This document shows, in pieces, positions 23,001 through 34,315 of a stretch of DNA of 60,000 bases. The notes under the pieces were generated by a model. The model worked only from the letters and a program-made list of their open reading frames with translations. It did no database searches and was not told the origin of the DNA. The first letter of the stretch is position 1. Each line of letters opens with the position of its first letter. The translations under genes and the position numbers were made by a program. This DNA comes from Symsagittifera roscoffensis (taxonomy: Eukaryota > Xenacoelomorpha > Acoela > Convolutidae): NCBI RefSeq assembly GCF_963678635.1, contig NC_087068.1, positions 1,738,001 through 1,798,000 of the forward strand, read 5' to 3'.

Positions 23001-24760
23001 TAGTAATTAAGGATACGTACGAAAATTACTCTGAATAAATCAGATTGATTTATTTCTGAAAAAGTAAGGGCATAACGGGCTAGATTTTAGTCTTGTGGCA
23101 CACTCTCATTTGATGTTTTTGTAAAAGAGTTCTTCGTTTGTAATTTTGTTTGAGTAATGACTTCACATGAAACAGTTTATTGAGATTATTAGGGGATTTA
23201 TTTCCTTGAACTGACAGAAGAATAAATACATTGGAAAATAATCGGGTTCTCTTCTCAAATGAAGGGTTAGATTCATGATCTAATGTTAAGTTTATCAAAT
23301 AGACTTTTACATATTTTTTTTCCAGTTACTCATAGACAAATAGGAAAAAATCAATACCTGAACCGAGCACCCATGGATTTTAATCTATCATAATGGACTC
23401 TTGAACCAAAAATAATCCATTATAAGTTATTAAAGATGTAAAAATCAGACCACGAAATCGATTATATTGCTATTATAATCAATTATTTTTGAAAAAAAAT
23501 ATAATTATAATCAATTACAATATTTCTGCGTTTTTCATCTACATCAATCGCCTTTTCTTGTAAATACAACAGGAAAACCGAAAAAAAAGATGACATTAAA
23601 TTATTATTTTTTCATTCAATTCCCATTTCTTTTGTTAAATTAGTTTGATTGGAAAATTCTGAGCTAAGGGCACAGGTAACCAATTGACATTGTTAATAAA
23701 TGAACTTAAATGAACTTAAATGAGCTTAAAATTCCATATATCAGTTTTCTCCGAATTTTAGTTGCCTTTTTAAAATTCAATTTTTTTGAACCTAACGGTT
23801 TCAAATAACATGAAGGTAGTGAGCAAATGTTGGAGCAAATTTCTAGGATTGACTGAGGATGTGCAGATTTCATAATCAACAAGCATAGAAAGTAAAACAT
23901 AACCAAATTTCATATTTCTAAAAATTGGTTGGATACCAAAAATGAGGAAATAATTTTAAAATAATTTTTAAAAACTTAGAAATTGATTTATATTTTGCAA
24001 ACACAAAATAGCAGAAAAGATGCAAAATTGGGAACTTTTCGGGTTTATGGAGCCAATTAACCTGTATCCAATTAACTGATAGTTCTAATCTGGGGTCATT
24101 GATAAAATGAGCGGCTGGGATCATTTCTCGGTTCTTACTGCCATTTTCAAATCTTCAATTGCTCCCATTTTGACTGAAAATGCGAATAATACACGCTCCT
24201 TTTAGGATAAAAGCGTGTGATGCATGTTCCACACAAGTCGAACAGTAAAAAATGCTAAGAAATTGGCTTGATAATAGTTTTTCTTCTACACAGACTTGTG
24301 TGGTAAGCAGTTTTTCCATAAACGTATGATTAGCTTTTTCTCCATAAACAAAGAAATTGTTTTGCTTTTTTTTGCGTGTTGACCAAAATCACAACGACCA
24401 CAGATATTTTTTAATGAGAAAAAAATTAAGCGATAAAAAAACATTGCACATTGAACTACATTTTCAATTACAAAAATAATTTAAAGTATTTAATTTCTTA
24501 CAGGGTTCTAACAAAAAAAAAACGTTCCATATATGCCCATTTTAACAAACACTTCCAACTAATTCACGAGCCTGCCCGCAATCAGTAGAAAGAAAATAAT
24601 AGATTATATTGGATTTTCATTATCAGTCTTCATAAATTTCAAAAAGAATTGATTATAATCGATTAAAAATAGATTATAATGTTACTATTTTTCGAAACCA
24701 AAAAAAAATCATTATTATAAATTATAATCGATTATAATCGGTTATTTTTTGAATAGAAGG
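23001..24760. other. Intergenic, AT-rich with ATTATAAT words
   Basis: No gene seen. Around 23400-23530 and 24600-24755 there are many degenerate copies of a palindromic word close to ATTATAATCGATTATAAT. Confidence 0.5.
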
Positions 24761-25370
24761 AAGAAGGGGGGCGGACCGTAAAATCTTTCTAAAGGCGCCT
24801 TTGGCGCCAATCTATGCTAATTTTGAGGGGGAAGAGCGCCCCGAAAAAACTCGATTTTTTGGTCGAAAAATTTTAAAAAGTGCCTAAAAACGCCTTTTTG
24901 GTCTGTTTTTCAAGTTTTTGCCTGCGACGCAGAAATTTTGGCCAAAACAGGGTCTTTGTAGAGCTTTGGGAAAGCTCGGAAAGTCAATTTGGTCGACCTA
25001 AAAAAAATTTTAACAAAAAATTCGAAACTTTTTGAAAATCCCCCCACCCTCCTCCCTCGAGAAAATCTTAGATACGCCCCTGTCAATAGCTGAAACTCAA
25101 AATAAATTTAATTTTACTGTGTTATTTGCAGAATAGCTGAAATTATAATCCATTATCAGATGATGTTTTGATCGAATATGGTATTATAACCTCGTATAAT
25201 AGATTATAAGAGATTTTCGGATTTATTATAATTGATTAAAATTTCACCAAAAATGTTTTCATTATAATGAATTATAAATCGCTTAAACGTCTAAATTTGG
25301 CGCTTATAACTAATTATGTTTTTGCTAAAAATACGATTATAATTATAATATAATCGATTATTTTCTCTTC
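24600..25370. repeat. ATTATAATCGATTATAAT-rich block
   Basis: Many imperfect palindromic words built from ATTATAAT, ATCGATTATAAT and TTATAATCGATT occur at irregular spacing on both sides of the MITE insertion (24765-25082), with outliers at 23400-23530. Spacing is too irregular for a simple satellite, and there are no frames. It may be the remains of a palindrome-rich element. Confidence 0.45.
24765..25082 (+). mobile_element. hAT-type MITE copy, left end damaged
   Basis: The left end is a G-rich GGGGGGCGGACCG without the CAGGGG tip; the right end CTTAGATACGCCCCTG is preserved. The interior shares 'aaggcgcctttggcgccaat', a 'ttttggtcgaaaa' stretch and the GGTCTTTGTAGAGCTTTGGG block with the intact copy. 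It splits the ATTATAAT-rich block. Confidence 0.65.
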
Positions 25371-26500
25371 TTACTGAGTGCGGGTGAGATCAAACGCCAA
25401 AACCAAACTAATCAAGGAAAAAATTATTGCTCTTCTAGTAAAGAAAACTAGTCATTGATTGATTGTTATATTGGATATTGAATAATATTCTATCAAATGA
25501 TAATTATAACCGCGTCAATTGACGACTTCTTTTTTATTGGAAATAAACTGAGAAGCAGGTCATTTAACTGATGAATCGTTGATAAAAATTACCTGTTGCT
25601 GAGTCTCTACATTTATTTTCGCAACTTTTTAGATTTTTTGCATTTTTAGATCTAAAAATATTTTGCATTTCCCGAGTTATTTTGTTGCAGAGATTTAAAT
25701 AAATGCAAAGTGTGGTTGATCTTTGTCAAAACTTGAGACAATGTTTCACAGCAACTAGTTTGATCATAATGAAATCACAATCAAAACCAACAAGACTTCT
25801 CGTATCAAGGCGAGGCCCTGAGTGTTCCGATACCTTTTGAGGTCCATGGGGCAGTAATAACAAGAAAAACTTATGTTAAATAGTAAAATAAAGTTTTTTC
25901 TCTTAAATTTGAGATTTTTGCGAAAACCATCCCCCCACACGCCATATAAAGTACAAAGTGATAAATTTCGCTCCAAGTAACAAATTAATTATGCCAAATA
26001 AACTTCCTTCAACCAATTGTCGCTTACGCGTTAATAATTTGCGCTTACGCGTTATCGCACGTTAATTGTCCCAAATTGGCCAAAACGGCAATCTTGAAAC
26101 CCCCAAAATTTTACCAAAAATGATCACAGGTGAAATATTTTTTCACACTTCAGCTCAGGAAAACAATAATTTTTGAGTGAATTTTATAAATTTTGTCAAA
26201 AATGGCTAGCTATAAAGTCAAAATTTGTCTGAAGAAAAAAACCCAGCACAATAATTCCGTTACTTTCGTCACGAAAGTCGGGACAATAATAAAACTTTTA
26301 TCAATAATATTAAGCTGGGTGAATCAATTGGCTGTATTCATAGTCGGCACTGAAATACCCAAAAATGATTAAATAAAGTTTTTGAACTGAATTATTTGAG
26401 CTTAGAATGAATTCGGTGACTAAAAAAATACATTTGATACTCAATTTTAGAATGTTGACACAAAAAATTTAATTATACATTTTCTCTAAAAAAACATAGT
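25371..26500. other. Intergenic, AT-rich
   Basis: No gene supported. A short direct repeat, 'cgcttacgcgtta', occurs twice at 26021-26060. Confidence 0.45.
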
Positions 26501-26929
26501 ATGAAGCATCTTTTTCATCGCAAAACAAAAACAAGTTTAAAAAGGATAGAAGGTTACTGTGCAAGTAGCACAGAATCTTCTGACCAAAGTCTTAAAAAAC
26601 AGAACAAAATTTTTTCAAATCATTTTCGTTTTTTATCGGCGTGGTGGAATTTGTATAGTAGGTACAAAAAACTGGGGTACCAAAAACTGGGGGTTAGGTA
26701 TTTTTGACAGCCATACTAAAATAACCAAAATGAAAAACATTTTTTGTACAAAAATTACTCGGAAACGAAAAAAATAATAATTTCTTGAAATTTTTTGAAT
26801 TTTTGAAATTTATGATTCCAAAGAGACGTTAAAATATACAAAGTAAACTAAAGTTACCCAAATAAAACTAATTTTTTACGTTATAAAATAAGCTATAATA
26901 AGTTTTTAAGCCATAATAAGACTGCTCGC

Positions 26930-27190
26930 TCATTTTATTCGCTCGAAATGAGACGAAAAATCAAAATTTTCAAACCGGTTTTTCTCGACACTGGGGAAAA
27001 ATTTTCAAATTTTTAATGTGTTTCGAATTACGAGTTCCAGGGCTTTATTATGGTATATCACTAGACCCAGTCCGATGATAATTCGAGGTCCCTTCTTTTT
27101 AGTGGAAAACAAAAACAAGAAAACAACTATATCAAACCCAAAACAAAGTTCTCCCCATTTTCAGTGGTTGGAACAACAATAAAACGCACT
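26930..27190 (+). repeat. Dispersed repeat, copy 2 (CAGTCCGATGA family)
   Basis: The right part (27045-27190) matches 4915-5060 in word order. The left part (26930-27010, with 'gctcattttattcgctcgaaatgagacg') is found inverted at 30040-30120. An inverted relation also links 26540-26640 with 29480-29560 ('tgtgctacttgcacagtaacc'). The family is unknown. Confidence 0.5.
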
Positions 27191-27539
27191 CATTACGAGG
27201 CCAAACTGTGCACTGGATAGGCGCACAATTTTGTGTCTGTATTTTCCCGGATTCCAATGACAAGCCTTCAAACATGTCAAAATTTTGTCGGAACGATCAA
27301 CGAAAATGAAAGTACAAAAGGAGTACAAAAGGAAGCGTCCTCGTTCCGGTATCCGCTTACATTTCCAAAATGCACAATTTGGCCTCGTAAATGCTCCTTT
27401 TTGATGAGAAAGAGCATATAATTTAATTTAAATTACGCAAAAAATTATTCTATAGCAGACTATTTCATCATTAAAAACTTTCATATTTTCGCCCATAACT
27501 CATTTCTTTGTTTTTAAGGTTTAACGAAGTTCTATGTTT

Positions 27540-28386
27540 CCGGGTTGACCTTAATAGACCAAAAATGCTAATCATACATTTCTATAAATTAGTTTTGTGA
27601 AAAATTACTAGTCATACATATTTCATACATTATGCATCGTACTGAATAAAAAAGAAAAACTTTTTGTCAAAAAAATGCTACTCGTACAATTTTCATATGT
27701 TGAAAATGTATGACTAGTTTTGTTTTGATAGTGACAACAAAAATTTTTCCAAGTAATTTTGAAATTACCCCAAAACAAAAACTTTTTTTTCAACCGCAAA
27801 TCGAATTTTGTACTCACACAAACAATTTGAAAAAAAAACATTTTTGTGTGCAAAAATTTTTTTTTGTGTGCATAGCGAAGTCCTGGAAACACTAATGTGG
27901 AACTTTTTTCGTTTTTGCGTATTAATTTTTTTCAAAAACGATAAAACTCCTAATTTGATTTGTATGGCCTGTTTGGGCATGCCTTGAGTCTTGTCTGATA
28001 ATTTCAAATTTTGAACAGTAATCATCGTTGAAAATTTTTGCCAAAAATTAAAAGTTTGATACTTTCGTTATATTATTTGTGAAAGACAGAATTAAGACAT
28101 TTCAGGCCGTTTTCCATGCTTTTGGTTACTCTTTTTTCAGTAACCAAGGCATTGTCACTTGGGTTCGGTTATGAACACAACCAAAAGTTTTTGAGAAATT
28201 AAAATGTATAAAATCAATATTTTTTGTTTATGGAAAAATGCAAGTCATACAATTTTCATAAATGAAAAATTACTAATCATAGACCTTTAATGCAATTTTC
28301 TGTACTTATTGAATTGTGAATTGCATGAAAAGTGTACGGTTAACGTTTTTCCATAACTGTATGAGTAGCATTTTTGGTCAACCCGG
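27540..28386. mobile_element. 847-bp element with terminal inverted repeats
   Basis: The left end CCGGGTTGACC, after an 8-10 bp insertion, is followed by AAAAATGCTA. The right end is the inverse, TAGCATTTTTGGTCAACCCGG. Both ends are flanked by GTTT (27536-27539 and 28387-28390), a plausible 4-bp target duplication. Inside, the subterminal word 'aaaaatgctactcataca' and its inverse recur several times (near 27605, 27671, 27700, 28234, 28262). There is no transposase frame, so it is non-autonomous; the superfamily is not assigned. Confidence 0.6.
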
Positions 28387-28390
28387 GTTT

Positions 28391-29195
28391 TTGCAATGTT
28401 TATCGTTTATTTCCTTCTGTTGAAGAGTTTAAAAAAATGTTGGAAAGAAAATGCGTTTTTCAGCGAGCAAACGTTTGTTTTGAAGTAAGGTCTGCAAGAA
28501 GTATCAAGTCGTTTAAAAGCAGATCACGAAAACTATAAAAAAATTTGTCCACCTAAAATTTTCTTATTGCTGGTCAGAAAACATACGTTGAAGACTTTAC
28601 TTTTACAAACAAAAAAAAAGGTTTCTTATACAAACATTTAAAAAGTTTTCTGTTTTAAGTTCCGAACCAATTTTACCAAACATTTATGGCCATGCAGATG
28701 ATTCATACATTTAAATAGGAAATTTGACCAATTTGAAATTTATAACAGATTGCTAATGTTTCGGTTTTCAGGGAAAAATGAAAACCGTGGCCTGTAGAAT
28801 GCATCAAGAGGAAGCGAAAGAAAATAAGAGGGAATTTTTAACTGAAATTTGTGGTTTTTTCTTAGACAAATTATTGATAGTTTCCAAAACGGAAAATTTT
28901 GCATTAAATTTTTTTAATGCAAAACAGTAACGAATTTTAAAGACCAAAACTTTTTGATTTGAGGAGCAACGCCAACTGACTTGTTTTTGAAAAGCAAGAA
29001 CTATTTTTCGGGATTGTTAAAAAAAATCTTCAATCTTCTGAATGGAATTTTTCCTTAAACTCCATCTATGAACTTTTTTTTGTTTCAGTATCAGTTTTCT
29101 GTTACGTTCATCAACCTGGTTTTTATTGATGAACATATTTTTTTTATTGATTATGGCAATCAAATTCTTTGGGCCCTTGAACCGGTATAACTTTA
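28391..29195. other. Intergenic, nothing recognised
   Basis: AT-rich sequence with only chance frames. Confidence 0.4.
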
Positions 29196-30475
29196 AGCCA
29201 GGCTTAATTTAAGCCTCAAAAATTTAGTTTTACTCGTATGAAATTAGTTTTTGAAGTTTCTAGTTTTATCTTAGAAATCAAAAACTTCAAAAATTTGGGG
29301 AAAAAGAGTTTTGAAAAATTAAAAAGCAAACATTTTAAATTTTTTTTTAATTTTGTGTTATTTGTCTTCAACAATTGTTTTCCAATTTGCATATTTTACA
29401 AAGACTGACAAAAATGCATAAACTCTACTTCTTCGCTCAGATTTCTTTATCACACCAGACCGAAAAAAACGACACCACTTTAGAAAAAAAAATTTGTTCG
29501 AACTTTTTAAGTCTTGTCGGAACATTCTGTGCTACTTGCACAGTAACCTGCTCTCCTTGCACAGTAGCCGGTTTTTTGACATTTTTGTGTAAAACTCCAT
29601 ATTATAATTTTTATGATGTTTTTTCTTTATATCATTATGTTATTATAGTTTATGATTGCATATAGCGTTAGATACTAGTTATTATTAGTAAAATTTTTCT
29701 TTTATATTTTTGTTTTGTTTTGCGTACTCAACATAGCGTACCATAAAACAAAAAACAATAAAATAGTCCCTACATTTTTGTTGCAGAACACTGTCAAAAT
29801 ATTAGACGCCTACAATTTGACTAACAAGTCTCTTGGTAATTAGTTATTTCCTTTTTGAAATTAACTAATTGTTCCGATTATTAAAAAAATGGGACAAATT
29901 TTGTATTCGTCTGATTTACTTTTTTTCTTTTGTTTTCGACGCAAAATCAGCTTCCAAAAATCTTCATTGGACTGATTTAAGTGATACATCATATAACAGC
30001 TCTTCCAGTCGTGGTTCTTATGACATTTAAAAATCTTTTAAAAAATTTCCCAGTGTCGATGAAATTGAGGTTTCAAACTTTTGATTTTTTGTCTAGTTTC
30101 GATCGAATGAGCAGGCTTGCTTACCTTATTTATTTCTAATTTGAGCCTTGGAAATTTAAATTTACTCAAATGAAGTTAGTTTTTGGAGTTTTTAGCTTCA
30201 TCTTAGGAACCAAAAACTTCAAAAATTTGGGGGAAAAGTTTTGAAAAAAAATAGGAGTCAATTTTTTTCTTGTTATGTGTCTTCAAAAATTGTTTTACAA
30301 TCAGCATATTTCACAATGGTTGACAGAAATTCCTAAACTCTAAAGTTTTGCTCAGATTCTTTTATCACACTACGCCGAAAAAACCGACACTTATTTGAAG
30401 AAAAATTTGTTGTAATTTTCGAAGACTGGTTTTTAAGCACAGTAACTGGCTATCCTTGTATGGTTATATAGTTAA
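29196..30475 (+). repeat. Diverged direct duplication
   Basis: 29200-29580 and 30130-30470 share, in order, 'ttaagcct/ttgagcct', 'gaagttagtttttgaagttt', 'aaaaacttcaaaaatttgggg', 'caattgtttt', 'tttatcacac' and 'gcacagtaac'. The offset is about 930 bp, and divergence is substantial. Parts are also present inverted at 26500-27010, so the unit is a mobile or once-mobile repeat. Confidence 0.5.
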
Positions 30476-30781
30476 TTTAATAGGTTCGAAACCATTTTTT
30501 TGTATAGTAATTGTATTTAATATTATGAATTTCAAGGAAGGTAAAGAGTATGCAGATGTTTACATGAGCTATTGTGTGATTGGGTGTCTCAATTTTAAAA
30601 TGATTCGGTTTTAAGTCAAGTCACCACAATAGCCAAGATATGCTATTTGGTTTAATTGTGATTGTATCATAGTGGGTAATTCAATATCTTTTCTACGCAG
30701 AACGTTTGTACATGGACCGTAACGGCAGGGGCGGATCTAGGATTTTCTCGAGGGGGCTAAGCACCAAAGAGACCCAGTTTT

Positions 30782-31062
30782 TGTTAAGATTCAGAGTTAG
30801 AGCAACTAGGATTAAGAGCTGGGGTTAGAGACTGAGATCTGAGGTTTGAACTGGGGATTAAGAAGAGGTAGTGATTGTTGAAGAATGAATTGAAAAAAGT
30901 AAATATAAATGACATGAGAAACTAAGCATCACAAAAGTACCAGTTAATTAACTACTGACTAATTATTTAGTTTGAGATCACTAGTTGACCTTCTCTGAGT
31001 TTAATCAGTTTTGACTACGATTCAATTAATCTGTCTGACCTCGAGATGGTCTGATCTCAACA
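30782..31062 (-). repeat. Copia 3' LTR
   Basis: 281 bp, read on the minus strand as TGTTGAGATC...CTTAACA, the canonical TG...CA termini of copia LTRs. The G-run on the minus strand just before it (bases 31063-31067 are CCCCC on the plus strand) is a suitable polypurine tract. Confidence 0.8.
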
Positions 31063-31270
31063 CCCCCACTCAGGCTGAATTGGCTTTGTCTAATGCCAGG
31101 CTGCAACCCATCAAGGTTCGACGATGCTGATCAACATTAGCCTTGCTCAAGGCTTTTGTCAACAAGTCAGCTTCCATGAAATCATTAAGGCAATATTGAA
31201 GTTCAACTGTCTCATCTTCCACTCGCTCTCGAACAAAGTGGTATTTCACATCAATGTGTTTCGTTCGTTT

Positions 31271-31887
31271 CTACATCACAGGATTCTTGCACATCTTGAT
31301 ACAGCTCTGGTTGTCCTCCTTGATGACAGTTGGTCCGTCAATAACTACGCCCATCTCATCGAGAAGTGATCGCAGATATAGAGCCTCTTGAACCACTGCA
31401 GCCATTGCTTGATACTCAGCCTCACTGGTAGATATAGCTGCAGTTTGTTGCTTCTTGGCGCTCCAGCTAATTGCTGCCCCTGCCTTCTGCAAATGAAAGC
31501 TGTAGCCAGTAGTTGACTTTCTATCATCCTAATCTCCAGCCGAGTCAGCATCTGCGAATCCATAGAGTTTACACCACCAGCGTCCTTAGTGTAGCACAGC
31601 TCCAGCTCTTTGCTCCCCTTTAGGTAACGATGAACCCTCTTTGCAGCCACACAGTGCACACTTCCTGGATTCTCCAGGAAACGAGAGAGCTGCGTCACAG
31701 TTGCTAGGATATCAGGCGTTGTTTGCTTAGCTACAAACAATAATGAGCCCACAATGCCTTTGTAGTCCTCAGCCTTCATGGATACTGCCTCTGCTTCAGG
31801 GCAGCCTTCTTCAGGACAGCCAGCTTCAGGGCAGCCTTCTCCAACAGCTGTGCGCTGATGTCCGCTGGTGTGCCCACTGGTTTGCAT
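31271..31887 (-). pseudogene. Copia RT tail and RNase H
   Basis: The minus frames contain SLLFVAKQTTPDILATVTQLSR (the RT/RNase H connection of copia Pol), then AAISWSAKKQQTAAISTSEAEYQA and KEDNQSCIKM, the RNase H motifs with the catalytic Glu in STSEAEY and an Asp in EDNQS. Two overlapping frames show a frameshift near 31400-31500. Confidence 0.8.
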
Positions 31888-32469
31888 TCAGCAAGGCCAA
31901 AATGCTCCAAGCAGTGGTCGATATAACGTGATTGATTTAGTGTTACCGTCCCAGGTGACTGCTTGACCTGCATTCTCAAGAACCAGGACAATGTACCTCT
32001 GTCATTCATCTTGAATTTAGAAACGGCTCCTCACCTTGTCAACTTCGTCTTGACATCTGCACCAAAACAGTAAACAAATCATTGCATCGTTTGTTCCCCT
32101 CATCGTAAACAAACAGAAGTCGTTGCTGCTTCTAGTGAATCCTTCATCAAGTAGGAAAGTACTCAGCGTTTGATACCAGTCTCTTCCTGCCTGCCGCAGC
32201 GCATAAAGACTTCGATGTAGCAAGCACACTTGGCTGTCACCGCTGCTGAAACCCTCTGACTGATCGATGTACACTTTCTCTGCTGGAGGAGAGTTGAGTA
32301 AGGCTGACTTAACATCCATCTGATGAAGCACAAGATCATCTTGTACCACCAGAGCCAGCAGTATCCTCTTTGTTTGGGGCTTACAGGTTGGAGCAAACGT
32401 CTCATTGAAGTCAAGTCCTTCCATTTGCATGAACCCTTTCACTAAATATTGGGCTTTCAACCGCTTCAC
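31776..32469 (-). pseudogene. Copia reverse transcriptase
   Basis: 32017-32469 reads RLKAQYLVKGFMQMEGLDF, then ETFAPTCKPQTKR, MDVKSALLNS and SLYALRQAGRDWY, all copia RT landmarks. The frame derails just where the YVDD box should be. The next frame, 31776-32009, resumes with RGTLSWFLRMQVKQS and KPVGTPADIS. The catalytic box is therefore unreadable and the enzyme dead. Confidence 0.85.
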
Positions 32470-33061
32470 TTGTCCAATCGCATCTCTCTTTACAGCAAGG
32501 ACTCATCGTCCAGGAATAACTTTCCGAGATCGTTGTCTATGATCAAGTACCCATGTTCCCATGGCTTCTAGAGACTTCACCTCTGAAGCCATAGCTGCCA
32601 GCGACTGCTCCTTTTCGGGTCCAGACACTGCTTCTGAATAGATTCTTGGCTCTTGGATTCCAGCCACTGATGCATGGGTATAGGCCAGTCTGTATCAAAT
32701 TGGTGGGTTCCTTGTCCTAACGGACCTCTGCATTGGATGATCAGTAGAATGTGAATCTACTGCTTTCTCCTCGACCTGATTTTCCTCAGTAGCCCCCACT
32801 GAGTCTGCAGTATCACCCTCAGTTGGCGCGCTTGGTGCTTCGCTGGTTTTCGTCGTGCTTGTTTGTTCCCTCAATATCAATGCACCCGTCGATTGATAGC
32901 TTCAGGGTCTGTAATGGCTCACTGTCAACCATAAAGTCATCTGAAATGATGCTCTCATTGAATGTCACGCTTCTTGCTCGCACCACTCGTCTTGTCTCTA
33001 GATCCATCAGCAGGTAGGCTTTGCTCTCCTTGTCGTAGCAGATGAACTTGCTTTTTTACCC

Positions 33062-33364
33062 TTAGGACAAACTTCGTCTGTTGCCTCGATCCAGATAGTA
33101 CGCCAGACAACCAAACACACGCAAATAGCTCACTTTTGAAGGTTTCCCATAGTGCATCTCTGTAGGTGAAAGGCGCTTCTCGTTGTTGGATGTGGGACAC
33201 AAGTTGCGAACCCTCACAGCTGTCGACATTGCTCGCACCCAGAACATTTTCGGTAGCTTTGCTTCGGCCAGCAGACATCGAGTCATCTCGATGATCACTC
33301 TGTTGTAGCGCTCTGCTACACCATTCTGATGGGGAGTATTGGGCACAGTGAGCTCTTGCTTCAC
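33062..33364 (-). pseudogene. Copia integrase, C-terminal half of core
   Basis: The minus frame contains NTPHQNGVAERYNRVII, with the catalytic Glu of the DDE triad in GVAER, then RVFGCLAYY, typical of Ty1/copia integrase. The upstream half with the first two Asp is not continuous. Confidence 0.82.
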
Positions 33365-33487
33365 CTGGGATTCTCACCGAAATCTCCTTAATGCATTTGA
33401 CGAATACTCACCTCCATTACTTCAAATGGTCTCTGAATGTCACTGAAGACCCGTTACCCCACTGCTGATGCTCTGCTGTCAGTCTTC

Positions 33488-33724
33488 TTAAGCACTGCTA
33501 CACAATGCATGATAGAAGCTGTACACACTTCGCAGAAATCTAGCTCGACCACATTGACAAGCGATGAAAGATCCTGCTGGTTGAGGTGCCCCAGTCGTCG
33601 GCAGATCATCAATGCCCTTCACTGTCCTGAACAGGCCCTTGGTGTGCATCAGCGCCGCAAACTTCGTCGACCAAGGAGAAAAACCTTCAGACTTTTCACT
33701 GAAAGCCGTCAGTTTCAAGTCCAT
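33488..33724 (-). pseudogene. Copia gag start fused to GAG-pre-integrase by deletion
   Basis: The first ~35 residues resemble a copia Gag start (FSPWSTKFAALMHTKGLF). They run directly into a second segment with LPTTGAPQPAGSF, in which the neighbouring frame gives the H-x-R-x-G-H-L-type GAG-pre-integrase motif. Capsid, nucleocapsid and protease are missing between them, indicating an internal deletion of over 1 kb. Confidence 0.65.
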
Positions 33725-33795
33725 CGTTGCTTAAGGCTGCTAGCTAAAAACTAAAAACTCGGACAGAAAAATAATATAAGAAAAAAATTAGAAAT

Positions 33796-33809
33796 CTGGG
33801 CCCACAACC
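33796..33809 (-). promoter_or_regulatory. Copia primer-binding site, half-tRNA iMet type
   Basis: Just inside the 5' LTR, the minus strand reads GGTTGTGGGCCCAG. It differs by one base from the complement of the internal initiator-Met tRNA segment that primes Drosophila copia. This internal (not 3'-terminal) priming is known from that family. Confidence 0.7.
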
Positions 33810-34091
33810 TGTTAAGATTCAGAGTTAGAGCAACTAGTATTAAGAGATGGGGTTAGACACTGAGATAGAATCTGAGATTTGAACAACTGAGGATTGAGAA
33901 GAGGTAGTGATTATTGAAGAATGAGTTCAGTAAAAGTGAATATAAATGACATGACAAACTAAGCATCAGAAAAGTACCAGTTTACTAATTACCGACTTAT
34001 TAATTAGTTTGAGATCACTAGTTGACCTTGTCTGAGTTTAATCAGTTTTGACTACAATTCAATTAGTCTGCCTGACCTCGAGATGGTCTGA
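33810..34091 (-). repeat. Copia 5' LTR, outer end truncated
   Basis: Collinear with 30782-31054, with several substitutions and small indels; it stops at ggtctga without the terminal TCTCAACA of the other LTR. MITE sequence resumes directly. Confidence 0.78.
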
Positions 34092-34315
34092 CCTTTTGGC
34101 GTTTTTAAGCACTTTTTTTGAATATTTTGACCAAAAAATTGCCTTTTTCTGGCGTGCGCTCCCCTCAAAATTAGTATATATTGGCGCCGAAGGCGCCTTT
34201 AGAAAAATTTCAGGGTCAATCAGCCAAAAATGGATTTCTGAAATTAGTACAAAGGGGGACCCTTTGCGTCGGCAGGTGGTCGAATCCCCCCGCCCCCTCC
34301 CTAAATCCGCCCCTG

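Larger units (their letters stand above)
30782..34091 (-). mobile_element. Decayed Ty1/copia retrotransposon nested in the MITE
   Basis: LTR-like blocks lie at 30782-31062 (TGTTAAG...CAACA) and 33810-34091. On the minus strand the order is gag start, GAG-pre-integrase, integrase, RT, RNase H, the Ty1/copia order. The right (5') LTR lacks its outermost ~8 bp, and the element lacks most of gag, nucleocapsid and protease, so it is about 3.3 kb. The LTRs differ at several positions and the coding frames are broken: an old, dead insertion. Confidence 0.88.
30726..34315 (-). mobile_element. hAT-type MITE interrupted by a copia element
   Basis: The left end CAGGGGCGGATCTAGG starts at 30726 and the right end CTAAATCCGCCCCTG finishes at 34315. 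Flanking 8-mers are CGTAACGG and CGTACCGG, 7 of 8 identical, so both ends belong to one insertion. The MITE sequence breaks after 30781 and resumes about 34092; everything between is the copia element. The orientation is inverse to the copy at 22418. Confidence 0.8.

Noticed and set aside
23400-25370. Possible CRISPR-like or satellite array in the ATTATAAT block
   Set aside because: Spacing and repeat sequence are irregular, and the genome is eukaryotic; neither a CRISPR array nor a periodic satellite fits.
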